A stretch of 33,054 nt of DNA from Burkholderiales bacterium (GCA_005788065.1 SXZD01000252.1:1-33054), one strand, 5' to 3'. Shown: positions 16,553 to 24,153, numbered from the stretch's first letter. Notes: generated from the sequence alone by a model not told the origin. Made by a program: numbers and translations.

Positions 16553-16570
16553 CTGTCATCTGGATGACAG
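16553..16570. promoter_or_regulatory. 18-bp palindrome CTGTCATC-TG-GATGACAG upstream of the Mpo1-like gene
   Basis: Perfect 8-bp inverted repeat with a 2-bp centre, 95 bp upstream of the minus-strand start at 16458. On the minus strand TACACT (about 16532-16527) is a possible -10 element, which would put the palindrome next to the -35 region, a typical operator position. Confidence 0.45.
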
Positions 16571-16643
16571 TTACATAAAAATCGTCAGCACCCGGTTTTT
16601 CATGAACCATACTTTCTGAAGTTAACCGAACCGTCACAAACAA

Positions 16644-16676
16644 GGGGTTCGCGCTTCCTGACCGGCGGCGAACCCC
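16644..16676 (-). terminator. Intrinsic terminator of the VCBS-type gene
   Basis: GGGGTTCGC at 16644-16652 pairs perfectly with GCGAACCCC at 16668-16676, a 9-bp GC-rich stem with a 15-base loop. On the minus strand it begins 12 bp after the stop codon at 16689 and is followed by TTGTTTG, a U-rich tail. This is the clearest terminator in the window. Confidence 0.75.
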
Positions 16677-16688
16677 CACCCTTGACGC

Positions 16689-18287
16689 TCAGGTGATCAG
16701 CGTGGCCAGACTGTAGCTCACATCAATTGCATTGACCGGCTGCACGTTTGCGTTATCGCCGGGCAATACAAACCCCAAATCACTTGGCAGGCTGTCCGGT
16801 GCATCACCGTTCAGATTGTGCGCGCCGTATGCATAGTATTGCGTCGTTTGCAGTCCGCCTTTGATCACCACGCCCAGCAGGTCAGAATTTGCGGTGATGT
16901 TCGCATTCTGCGCCTGCAGCGCCGTCAACAATGACGCGATGGAAACATCCACATCGTCATTGAATGCAGAACCCACATCGATTTTGACCGTGTAATAACC
17001 ATCGCCGTCCGGAGCCGGTTTTACATCACCTGACTCTTGCCTGAATATCAGCGTGATGTTGGAAACATCCTGACCCCACACCGGAAAATCATTGCTGGAA
17101 GGCGGTGGTGGTGGCGGGGGTGGTGGTGGCGGGGGCGGCGGAACATCCGGGTCGCCATCGACAATGAATGTGACAGTCGCCGTATCTTGCGCACCATGGT
17201 TATCCGTCATGGTGTACTGGAAAGAGAGCTTGACCTGCTCTGTGAAAGCCAGATAATCGTATGCGCCGTTGGGGTCAAATGTCCACGTACCGTCGGCATT
17301 GAAAGTGAGATTGCCCTGCCCGTCAAACGAGTTTTCAACCAACGACCATACATGCGTATCAAGCCTGTCCACATCGCTGTCATTGCCCGTAACATCACCG
17401 GTCAGCACATCATCGCGGTGCACCAAACCGCCGTTGTCATCCAGCGCGACGGGGCCATCATTCACGCCGTGAACCGTCACTGTAAACGTGGCTGAATCCG
17501 TGCTCCACGATGTTGTCTCATCCTGATTTCGACCACTGAAGATGAACTCGAAATCGATATGCTCCCCCTCTGAGAGCGGGTCCCCGATATCAGCATCCAA
17601 TACGTACTGGCCATTGCTGCTCAATTGCAAGATTGCAATCGGATCATTCTGGCTCCACAACGTAAGGGGCGTATCGAAATCGCCACCGCTCCACTCAGTC
17701 AAAAGTGTGGAACCCGGCAGATGAACAGCATCAAGCAGATTGCCTGCGACCTGTTGGTCTTCATACACAAGTGCATTCTGGTTGGTCAGATCCAGCGCCA
17801 CAGAAGTCAGCTCCAGCAACTTGGAAGACAGCGATCGATCGCCCCCTTCCGTGCCGACCGACGTAAGACGCACACCGAAGTCAACGTTTGAAAAATCTGC
17901 CAGCGTGAGTGCCCGTGCTGAACTGGACAAGGTGAAACTGTATTGGCGGATGTCATCCGTGCCGATACCGGCTGTACCGACTGCAATGCCCACATCGTAA
18001 CCACCGTCAGAACCCAGAAGGCCTGACATATTCGATCCGTTACCCAAGTCACGGACAGAATCATTGCCAATGCGTAATGTGGCGGATGTTGCAACAACTG
18101 AGAGCGACGACAGAATGCTTTCATCTGCGATATCGAAGAAAATGCCGCGCAGGTCGCCAATCAGGCCAGCACTCTGTGTGATGTTGAAAGACAGAGAACC
18201 ATCTGCACTCTCCGTGATGGTGACCCACACCGCCGGATTGCCGGCGGATGTTGATCGGTCATTGACCTGAAACGTCATGCTACCCAT
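16689..18287 (-). CDS. VCBS-domain secreted protein with a polyproline linker
   Basis: A 532-residue acidic, Asp/Gly/Asn-rich protein with no N-terminal signal peptide, typical of proteins exported by type I secretion. Residues about 1-165 form an N-terminal beta domain (TFQVNDRSTSAGNPAVWVTI, FFDIADESIL). Residues about 185-385 contain VCBS-type repeats (FTVTVHGVNDGPVALDD, GTWTFDPNGAYDYL, FQYTMTDNHGAQDTATVTF). Next is a run of 14 prolines, then a C-terminal domain (DFPVWGQDVSNITLIF to the end). VCBS proteins act in adhesion or as surface enzymes' carriers. The ATG at 18287 is preferred because GGGGG lies 7-11 bases upstream; an upstream in-frame ATG at 18326 lacks this. No type I exporter is present nearby. 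A strong terminator follows. Confidence 0.8.
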   Translation of the reverse strand: MGSMTFQVNDRSTSAGNPAVWVTITESADGSLSFNITQSAGLIGDLRGIFFDIADESILSSLSVVATSATLRIGNDSVRDLGNGSNMSGLLGSDGGYDVGIAVGTAGIGTDDIRQYSFTLSSSARALTLADFSNVDFGVRLTSVGTEGGDRSLSSKLLELTSVALDLTNQNALVYEDQQVAGNLLDAVHLPGSTLLTEWSGGDFDTPLTLWSQNDPIAILQLSSNGQYVLDADIGDPLSEGEHIDFEFIFSGRNQDETTSWSTDSATFTVTVHGVNDGPVALDDNGGLVHRDDVLTGDVTGNDSDVDRLDTHVWSLVENSFDGQGNLTFNADGTWTFDPNGAYDYLAFTEQVKLSFQYTMTDNHGAQDTATVTFIVDGDPDVPPPPPPPPPPPPPPSSNDFPVWGQDVSNITLIFRQESGDVKPAPDGDGYYTVKIDVGSAFNDDVDVSIASLLTALQAQNANITANSDLLGVVIKGGLQTTQYYAYGAHNLNGDAPDSLPSDLGFVLPGDNANVQPVNAIDVSYSLATLIT

Positions 18288-18332
18288 ACAGAACCCCCTT
18301 GTCGGATACGTCTGAGATGGGTTCAATGTAGT

Positions 18333-18344
18333 TGAGTTAACTCA
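18333..18344. promoter_or_regulatory. 12-bp palindrome TGAGTTAACTCA upstream of the VCBS-type gene
   Basis: A perfect 12-bp palindrome 46 bp upstream of the chosen start codon at 18287, in the 101-bp gap between this gene and the PNPOx-like gene. The position suits an operator near the promoter. Confidence 0.35.
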
Positions 18345-18388
18345 GCATGACGGTGCGTTAAATGACAATGCGACTGGGACACCAAGCG

Positions 18389-18943
18389 CTAGGGAACCAG
18401 ACGCGCCTGCTGCCAGACCTGCGTTGACGCACTCCATTCAAAGCGTTGCCGCATATGCTCATCGCGGGCCAGTTTAAGGCTGTCGATCAGATCAACAACG
18501 ACATTGAGAACAACAAAATGGCGACGTGCCACGGCGAGGTCATAGCCGCCCTGCCCGGGGTCGGCCAAGACAACACCCGGCGCGTCCGTACTGCCGTAGT
18601 CGCGGCGTGCATGGTCGGGTATTGACTGCCAATAAGATTCGATACGCGCGGGGTCCTGCTCGGCTGCAGCCAAGCCAGTGGCACGTAGTTGCAGATTGTG
18701 CTGCGGGTTCCAGAACAGCAGCGCCACCTGCTCGCACCGGGCAATGTGCTGCATTTTTTCGCTACGGCTGTCAGTGAAAAAAACAAGTTGCCGTTGTGCT
18801 GGCAGCACCTTTCGCAAAATGACGCTGCGAGCGGCGGGGCCTTGTTCGCTTGCGGTGCAGAAACCCACTACCCGCCAGGGATGCCTGCGGTCAACGCTGG
18901 CACGCACGAGGGTCTGCCATGTTTCATCCACTGACAGCGTCAT
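18389..18943 (-). CDS. Pyridoxamine 5'-phosphate oxidase-like FMN-binding protein
   Basis: A 184-residue split-barrel flavoprotein. RSVILRKV followed by LVFFTDSRSEKMQHI (about residues 39-67) is the FMN phosphate-binding pattern, and ALLFWNPQHNLQLRATG is the following strand pair. IESYWQSIPDHARRDYGS resembles the PNPOx helix that interacts with substrate, but the C-terminal PNPOx signature (RLHDR-type) is not evident. It is therefore a PNPOx-like protein, perhaps an FMN-dependent oxidoreductase, rather than true PdxH. It starts 34 bp after the CbxX-type ATPase and is probably the last gene of the toxin-antitoxin-ATPase transcript. Confidence 0.8.
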   Translation of the reverse strand: MTLSVDETWQTLVRASVDRRHPWRVVGFCTASEQGPAARSVILRKVLPAQRQLVFFTDSRSEKMQHIARCEQVALLFWNPQHNLQLRATGLAAAEQDPARIESYWQSIPDHARRDYGSTDAPGVVLADPGQGGYDLAVARRHFVVLNVVVDLIDSLKLARDEHMRQRFEWSASTQVWQQARLVP

Positions 18944-18977
18944 CGCCCCCCCTGCAATTGGATTTGTTCAGTCACTC

Positions 18978-20423
18978 TCACCCCAACTCCCGCAGGCTCT
19001 CTGCAATAGCCCATCTCATATCGCATTCTTCGAGTGTCATCAAGTGCGAATCTGACACGGTGTCCAAAGAGGACGCTCCCGCCAGACGATCGGCCTGCGC
19101 CATGGTGGCTTTCTCAAAACAGTTACGCACGAAGCGCGCATTGCCCGACTCGATCACATGTCGGTGCGCCTGATCCTGCATCAAGACGCGGGCCAAGCGG
19201 ACCGCATCCGGTGTCAGCGTCATGCCGTATCGCGCTGCGATACGCAGCAAAATGTCGCACAACTGCGCTGCATCATAATCTTCAAAATTGAAGTAGCGGG
19301 TGAAGCGCGATTTGAGACCGGGGTTGGATTGTATGAAGGTCTGCATGCGGTCGGTATAACCCGCCACAATGACCACCAGACTGTCGCGTCGGTCTTCCAT
19401 CAGTTTCAACAGGGTTTCGATCGCCTCGCCGCCGAAATCATTTTCTCCACGCACCAGCGCATAGGCCTCATCAATGAACAGTACACCCTCATCGGCTTGA
19501 TTGACGACACGCTTGACCTTCAAGGCGGTCTGCCCCACATAGGCTGCCACCAAACCGCTACGGTCGGTCTCAACCAGATGTCCTTTTTTCAATACGCCGA
19601 GTGCCTTGAATATGCGGGCGAGCAAACGCGCCACGGTGGTTTTGCCGGTACCGGGGCCACCGTAAAACACCATGTGACGCGTCACGTCCAGTTGCGGCAG
19701 ACTGCGCTGGCTGCGCAGCCGATTGACCTGCAACAGGTTTACAAGACTGATGACCTCTGCCTTGACGTTATCAAGACCGACCAATTGGGACAATTCGGAG
19801 AGCGCTGCATCCAGCGCGTCTTTCGATGCCACATCGTCGGACACTGCTTGTGCTGACGTGTTTAGTGGCGACCTTAGTGACGGGTTTAATGACGGGTTTA
19901 ATGACGGGTTTAATGACGGGTTTGACATGCGGGGCAATTGCTCCTGTGTTTGTGCTTCCGCGCTGCCATCCAGGCCTGCCATGAATCGCAGTACATCATC
20001 GGCATGGGCCGTTCCCTCTAACGTATCCGAGTCGCGCAGCAAAGCGACCGAGCGTGGGCAGGGTTCCAGTATTTCTCGCAGATAGGCAATGTAGTCGGGC
20101 GACTGCAGCATGGACTTCCAGACGCGCATGCGCCCCCGTACCGATATGTCGCCACTCTCGTCGCTGCGCTCCTCACCGCGGACACGGTCCATCCACGTTT
20201 CAAGCTCTGCAATCCACTGTCCCTGTTGCGCAGTCAACTCCGCACAGTCTTTCCAGAACCATTGCTGCAGGTAGTAGACGTCTCCGAGCAAAAGAGCAAA
20301 CGCAGCGGCCCGGTCGGTTTCGTCCGGTGCCTCATCCACTTTCATGGCAGCAGCCAAGGCGGGCCCGACCCGAGCATTCAGGGCAGTCAGCTCTTTTTCA
20401 AACTGGCTGAAAGTCGGTTGCAT
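18978..20423 (-). CDS. CbxX/CfqX-type AAA+ ATPase
   Basis: A 481-residue protein. The first 165 residues are helical and unlike known domains. A tetrapeptide repeat NPSL occurs four times at 168-183. The AAA+ domain follows: LVGLDNVKAEV entry, Walker A GGPGTGKT at 255-262, Walker B GVLFIDEAYAL at 313-323, sensor/arginine region NPGLKSRFTRYFNF at 367-380, and a helical lid. This matches the CbxX/CfqX (CbbX, SpoVK, EccA-like) clade, ring-forming remodelling ATPases. No Rubisco or type VII genes are nearby, so the client is unknown; the N-terminal domain presumably selects it. The start is 3 bp after the stop of the antitoxin gene, which suggests co-transcription with the toxin-antitoxin pair. 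Confidence 0.85.
   Translation of the reverse strand: MQPTFSQFEKELTALNARVGPALAAAMKVDEAPDETDRAAAFALLLGDVYYLQQWFWKDCAELTAQQGQWIAELETWMDRVRGEERSDESGDISVRGRMRVWKSMLQSPDYIAYLREILEPCPRSVALLRDSDTLEGTAHADDVLRFMAGLDGSAEAQTQEQLPRMSNPSLNPSLNPSLNPSLRSPLNTSAQAVSDDVASKDALDAALSELSQLVGLDNVKAEVISLVNLLQVNRLRSQRSLPQLDVTRHMVFYGGPGTGKTTVARLLARIFKALGVLKKGHLVETDRSGLVAAYVGQTALKVKRVVNQADEGVLFIDEAYALVRGENDFGGEAIETLLKLMEDRRDSLVVIVAGYTDRMQTFIQSNPGLKSRFTRYFNFEDYDAAQLCDILLRIAARYGMTLTPDAVRLARVLMQDQAHRHVIESGNARFVRNCFEKATMAQADRLAGASSLDTVSDSHLMTLEECDMRWAIAESLRELG
19879..19927. repeat. 12-bp tandem repeat inside the AAA ATPase gene
   Basis: Three copies of CGGGTTTAATGA plus a fourth partial copy. Because the unit is 12 bp it adds or removes one NPSL tetrapeptide without shifting the frame, giving a linker of variable length between the N-terminal and AAA domains. 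Confidence 0.8.
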
Positions 20424-20426
20424 ATC

Positions 20427-20765
20427 TCAACCAGCGCCCAACGAGAAAGAGCCGCCAGAAACCACTTCAAGAATGGCCTTTGGATTTGACTGCGCAATGG
20501 CCAACAGCGTTCGCGCTGCGCCGCTTGGCTGCTTTCTGCCCTGCTCCCATCCTTGCAAGGTTCGAACCGATACGCCCAAAAGTGCTGCAAACTGCGACTG
20601 TGACAAGCCGGTCTTCTGCCGGGCTTCAACGACTGGAGAACAAACCACCTGAGTGTGCCCCGATTTCATCTCCTTGACCGCTTGGAGGAGATCTGCGGCA
20701 AGATCACGCTGCGATTCATATGCAGCGAGCTTTTCATCATTCAAGGGTTTGCGTCTGGAGGGCAT
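20427..20765 (-). CDS. XRE-type antitoxin of a RelE/HigB-type module
   Basis: A 112-residue protein with a helix-turn-helix: ARQKTGLSQSQFAALLGVSV followed by RTLQGWEQGRKQPSGAARTLL, the NadS/HigA-like pattern. The N-terminal part is charged and would bind the toxin or dimerise. The ATG at 20765 is chosen because AAGGAG lies at a good distance; the frame is open to 20819 but that would bury it in the toxin gene. It overlaps the 3' end of the toxin gene by 29 bp (toxin first, antitoxin second, as in higBA). It should repress its own promoter through the 18-bp palindrome at 21086. Confidence 0.82.
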   Translation of the reverse strand: MPSRRKPLNDEKLAAYESQRDLAADLLQAVKEMKSGHTQVVCSPVVEARQKTGLSQSQFAALLGVSVRTLQGWEQGRKQPSGAARTLLAIAQSNPKAILEVVSGGSFSLGAG

Positions 20766-21060
20766 TTCGAATCTCCTTAAGTTTGGAAGCGCTGAGGTTT
20801 TCAGTTCGCGATTTGGCATGTAGCGTGAGCAACACGATCTCGCAATTCTCGTTCAGAACAAAGTAGATCACCCGCACGCCAGCCGATTTGCCTGCGCCAG
20901 ACCTTGCCCAGCGCACTTTTCTGATACCTCCCGACTGAGGTACTACATCGCCTGCACCTGGGTGCAGTGCGATAAACGATGCAAAGTCGGCACGCTCATC
21001 TTCAGACCAATACAAGGGCCACTGTCGCTGGAACAAGCGCGTCTCGACCACGGTAAACAT
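20737..21060 (-). CDS. RelE/HigB-type toxin
   Basis: A 107-residue basic protein with the pattern of RelE-superfamily toxins adjacent to XRE antitoxins: TRLFQRQWPLYWSEDERADF near the start, GGIRKVRWARSGAGKSAGVR, then VIYFVLNENCEIVLLTLHAKS and a C-terminal helix. Such toxins are mRNA interferases acting at the ribosome. The open frame reaches 21093, but a start at 21060 is chosen because GGGAG lies 11-15 bases upstream and because a start at 21093 would fall inside the operator palindrome. First gene of a unit with the antitoxin, the CbxX-type ATPase and the PNPOx-like gene. Confidence 0.8.
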   Translation of the reverse strand: MFTVVETRLFQRQWPLYWSEDERADFASFIALHPGAGDVVPQSGGIRKVRWARSGAGKSAGVRVIYFVLNENCEIVLLTLHAKSRTENLSASKLKEIRNALQTQTLE

Positions 21061-21085
21061 CCCGATCATACTCCCAAGGCGTATA

Positions 21086-21103
21086 GCTTTCAAGATTGAA
21101 AGC
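21086..21103. promoter_or_regulatory. Operator palindrome of the toxin-antitoxin module
   Basis: GCTTTCAA-GA-TTGAAAGC, a perfect 8-bp inverted repeat with a 2-bp centre, 26 bp upstream of the toxin start. On the minus strand TATACG follows directly as a -10-like element, so a bound antitoxin would block the promoter. A second inverted repeat AAAGCC-TCTT-GGCTTT (21099-21114) overlaps its edge. Confidence 0.65.
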
Positions 21104-21158
21104 CTCTTGGCTTTATGTGGTCACACAAGCGCTACTTGTTCCATGCAAACTCTCAGTA

Positions 21159-22085
21159 TTAACCCTTGTGAGAATATGCGACGCTGGTATGCACCCACTC
21201 CAGTATGCCCTTGGTAACCGCATCGGGGGCCTCGCACTGCGGATAATGACCGATACCCGGTAACTCCACGCAGTCGACAGGCCCGAGCAACTCGCGATAG
21301 CGCGCCACCATGTGCGCACCGGAGACCGGATCATCCAGACCATTGATCAGGCGGATCGGAACGGGACTGTCGCGCAGCGCGCCCAGCCAGTCCTCACGCC
21401 GACGACGGCGGTCCGCTATATAGCGGATCAACCGGTGAAAATTCCGATGTCCGTTCTTGTGCGATACCAGTTGCCAGAAGTATGCGAGTTCCTCGGCAGA
21501 TGGCTGCGTGTTGGCAGCGAATACGGCGGCAAATGACCGGTAAAAAGCGGTCTCGTTGCCCAGCCTCGCGATCAGCCAACCCATCGGTGAATGCAATAGC
21601 TTCTGGATGAAACGGGCGCGGTGCGTTTCCGGAAACAGACCGCCGTTGAGAAAGAGCATGCCCTGTGATAGCCATGGGCGTGCCGGTCCATCCGTTCTCT
21701 GACGATGCAAAATTTCTTGCCCGATGCTCACACCATAATCATGTACGACCGTGATGGCGCGTTTGACGCCCATGCGTGAAAGTACCGCATCGACAAGATC
21801 CGTCTGCTGCTCGATGCTGTAATCGAAATCAGCCGGTTTGTCAGAAAAACCGAAACCCAGCAGATCCATGGCCACAACGCGGTGGCGTTCGCCAAGTGCG
21901 GGCCAGATCGCCTGAAAATCCCATGTCGACGTCGGAAATCCGTGGATGAGCACGATGGTTGGAACATCGCCACCGGGCGGCACGCCTGCGGGCAGAGTGT
22001 CGCGGCAGAACACCTGGAACCCCCTCCAGTCCATATAAAACCCGGACAGCTTCCAATCGGCTGGCCTCATCAATACGTGCGCCAC
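21159..22085 (-). CDS. Alpha/beta hydrolase, epoxide hydrolase / haloalkane dehalogenase-like
   Basis: A 308-residue alpha/beta hydrolase. HGFPTSTWDF (49-58) forms the oxyanion loop, DLLGFGFSDKP (74-84) is typical of the epoxide hydrolase/dehalogenase/MEST group, and the nucleophile elbow VHDYGVSIG uses Asp116, which separates it from serine esterases. NGLDDPVSG and GIGHYPQCEAP supply the acid and the catalytic histidine. A cap domain lies between about 135 and 225. The substrate is unknown. The gene follows a 73-bp gap after its neighbour MFS gene (start codon at 22085, MFS stop at 22173), on the same strand, and may be read with yaeQ and the MFS gene. Confidence 0.82.
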   Translation of the reverse strand: MAHVLMRPADWKLSGFYMDWRGFQVFCRDTLPAGVPPGGDVPTIVLIHGFPTSTWDFQAIWPALGERHRVVAMDLLGFGFSDKPADFDYSIEQQTDLVDAVLSRMGVKRAITVVHDYGVSIGQEILHRQRTDGPARPWLSQGMLFLNGGLFPETHRARFIQKLLHSPMGWLIARLGNETAFYRSFAAVFAANTQPSAEELAYFWQLVSHKNGHRNFHRLIRYIADRRRRREDWLGALRDSPVPIRLINGLDDPVSGAHMVARYRELLGPVDCVELPGIGHYPQCEAPDAVTKGILEWVHTSVAYSHKG

Positions 22086-22172
22086 ATCCAGTCTCCCTCT
22101 TTGACATCGCGATTTGCAGTTTAACCCCAGACGCTTGAAGTGATGATGGTATGCACGCGCGACTTGAAAAAC

Positions 22173-23363
22173 TCAGAGCAAACGCCGCAATCCCACCAAA
22201 CCCAGAAGCGGTCCGGGCAACAGAAACCAGGCGACATGCACACCCATGTCGCCAACCCATTTCATGCCCAACTGTATCGATACGACTGTGATCGCAAATC
22301 CGACGGCATTCTGAAATGCCAATGCACTGCCCACCATCTGCGGCGGGCAGGCCTTGGCTGACAGCGCCGAGTAATGCGGCGAGTCAGCAATCGCCGATAC
22401 GCTCCAGACCAGCAGCAGCAACCACTTGCACCAGAGCGGCCACCCCACCGCAAACGGAAACAGCGCACAACACACGACGGAACCGGCAAGCGCCAACGCT
22501 GCGACGCGCGCACTGCCGATGCGTCGGCTGAGCACGCCACCCAGCACGCAACCAGCCGCGCCCACACCGATGATGACAAACGCCGACATCGACTGTGCGG
22601 CACTAGCGGGCTGCGCCATCTGCATGAGACTGAGCAAGGCCGGTATCAGCGCCCAGAACGCATACAGTTCCCATTGATGTCCGAAATAGCCCAATGCCGA
22701 TGCCCGAAAAGCGGGTATGGAAAACGTGCGGAACACATCGCCCCATTTGACGCCGTGCTGCACGCGCTTCAGATGGGGACCATCGCCCAACGCATGAATC
22801 ATGCATGCGGCCAACGCAGCGAGTGCGGATGCCAGCAGCAATGGCCACTGCCACGGCAAGCCACCGCCCAGCGCCCTGAAACCATGTGGCAGCGAGATGC
22901 CCAGGGTCAGCATGCCCACCAGCCATGCCAACGCGGCACCGGCCTTGTCTGGCATCCAACTGACCACCAGTTTCATGCCCAATGGATAAATACCGGCAAG
23001 ACAAAGACCCACCAGGAACCGGATGAGCATGCCACCGGCCAGTCCCTGCGCAAAGAACACGAATGATGCATTCAGGGCTGCACCCGTGATGGCACATACC
23101 GAGAAAATGCGACTGGCCGGGAACCGGTCTGCCAGACCGGTAATGGAAAAAATCAAGGTGCCCGTGATGAAGCCGATCTGCACCGCGTTGGTCAAGGTAC
23201 CGATGTCAGCCAGTGTCATGCCCCAGGCCAGCATGAGATCGTCAGCCGCACTGTTGGCAGAAAACCAGAGCGATGTGCCAAACAGTTGTGCCACCACGAT
23301 GGGAACAAGCGGACTGTCGGCGATACGGGCGCGGGTCAGACTGGGTTGACCCCGGCCGCTCAT
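22173..23363 (-). CDS. MFS transporter
   Basis: A 396-residue membrane protein with twelve likely helices. FGTSLWFSANSAADDLMLAWGM in the first helix region (here quoted in part), ITGLADRFPASRIF as the motif A loop between helices 2 and 3, and FLVGLCLAGIYPLGMKLVVSW in helix 4-5 fit bacterial MFS exporters of the CynX/nitrate-like type. No strong indication of substrate. Its ATG overlaps the stop of yaeQ (ATGA), so translation of the two is coupled. Confidence 0.85.
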   Translation of the reverse strand: MSGRGQPSLTRARIADSPLVPIVVAQLFGTSLWFSANSAADDLMLAWGMTLADIGTLTNAVQIGFITGTLIFSITGLADRFPASRIFSVCAITGAALNASFVFFAQGLAGGMLIRFLVGLCLAGIYPLGMKLVVSWMPDKAGAALAWLVGMLTLGISLPHGFRALGGGLPWQWPLLLASALAALAACMIHALGDGPHLKRVQHGVKWGDVFRTFSIPAFRASALGYFGHQWELYAFWALIPALLSLMQMAQPASAAQSMSAFVIIGVGAAGCVLGGVLSRRIGSARVAALALAGSVVCCALFPFAVGWPLWCKWLLLLVWSVSAIADSPHYSALSAKACPPQMVGSALAFQNAVGFAITVVSIQLGMKWVGDMGVHVAWFLLPGPLLGLVGLRRLL

Positions 23364-23890
23364 GGCGCGTCCAACGCTTCAACGCGCACGCTGTCCTCCC
23401 CGATGTAGACCAGGCCCTCCTGTATGGTCCACGACAGTTGCATGTTGCGTTGCGCCAGTTTGACCAATTTCGCACAATCCTCGGGGCTGACCTGAAGCAT
23501 CGAAAAATTGTTCAGGCGAGCCAATGCAGACCTGTTCTGCTCGCGCCACAGGTCAACAGCACGACCGCCATAAGCCAGCAGCACAACGCGCCCGGACCGG
23601 CCACAGGCCTTGCGCAACCGCGACTCGTCCGGCAAGCCGAGCTCGATCCACAGCCGTATGACGCCTGCGGGGTCTATCTCCCACAGGGCCGGCTCATCAT
23701 CGGTGGAGATGCCTTTGCCGAATCGCAGATCTTCACTGGCATGCAATGCAAATGCGAGCAGGCGCAGCATGACCCGCTCGGAGGTTTCAGACGGGTGCTG
23801 CGCCACCGTCAACGAATAGTCCGCAAAATGCGAACGATCCAGATCTGAAACGGTCAGAGCCACCTTCCACACCGTCGATTTCAATGCCAT
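23360..23890 (-). CDS. yaeQ: YaeQ family protein
   Basis: A 176-residue protein starting MALKSTVWKVALTVSDLDR, with HYADYSLTVA-like HFADYSLTVAQHPSET, ERVMLRLLAFALHASEDL and GISTDDEPALWEID, matching YaeQ along its length. YaeQ has a PD-(D/E)XK nuclease-like fold; the acidic DDEPALWE segment lies at the equivalent active-site position. The biological role is unclear (early claims of RfaH suppression were not supported). The frame is open to 23929 but the ATG at 23890 corresponds to the conserved family start. It is translationally coupled to the MFS gene by an ATGA overlap. Confidence 0.9.
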   Translation of the reverse strand: MALKSTVWKVALTVSDLDRSHFADYSLTVAQHPSETSERVMLRLLAFALHASEDLRFGKGISTDDEPALWEIDPAGVIRLWIELGLPDESRLRKACGRSGRVVLLAYGGRAVDLWREQNRSALARLNNFSMLQVSPEDCAKLVKLAQRNMQLSWTIQEGLVYIGEDSVRVEALDAP

Positions 23891-23991
23891 GCGTGAGCAC
23901 CTCCCAAACAAGCCGGGATTGTAAAGCACTGAACCCTACCTCGCTGCCTGCGCTCGCGCGGCACTCCTGCAGAACGGAAGCAAGCCTAAAA

Positions 23992-24011
23992 TACTGTATG
24001 AAAAAACAGTA
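23992..24011 (+). promoter_or_regulatory. LexA box (SOS operator)
   Basis: CTGTATGAAAAAACAG (23994-24009) fits the proteobacterial LexA consensus CTGT-N8-ACAG exactly and the palindrome extends by TA on both sides. It lies between divergent yaeQ (start 23890) and vapB (start 24154), 102 and 143 bp away. It could make either SOS-responsive; TACACT at 24010-24015 is a weak -10-like element for rightward transcription. Confidence 0.55.
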
Positions 24012-24101
24012 CACTGCGCTTGTCATTTTTGAACAAACAACCCCTGCGAAGCAAATTGCCACGACGATGAGCGACCCGAGCACACATTCACACCTTGCAT
24101 T

Positions 24102-24140
24102 TGCATCAAAAATGATGCATTGTGGCATCAATCATGATGT
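24102..24140 (+). promoter_or_regulatory. Tandem VapB operators
   Basis: Two inverted repeats with the same half-site: TGCATCA-AAAA-TGATGCA (24102-24119, perfect) and GCATCA-ATCA-TGATGT (24125-24140, one mismatch). Their centres are 22 bp apart, two helical turns, and the second ends 13 bp before the vapB start codon. This is the classic layout for cooperative autorepression by a VapBC complex. Confidence 0.7.
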
Positions 24141-24153
24141 CAGCGAGAACAAC

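Noticed and set aside
16482..16679. 65-codon minus-strand frame between the Mpo1-like and VCBS-type genes
   Set aside because: It overlaps the VCBS terminator hairpin and the palindrome in front of the Mpo1-like gene, has no ribosome-binding site and no recognisable motif.
21061..21093. Longer toxin start at 21093 (or 21069)
   Set aside because: The first lies in the operator palindrome and the second has its GGGAG only one base upstream; 21060 has better spacing.
23998..24153. In-frame upstream extension of vapB beginning at an ATG inside the LexA box
   Set aside because: It would encode the tandem operators and add 52 residues before the RHH domain, which normally sits at the N-terminus.
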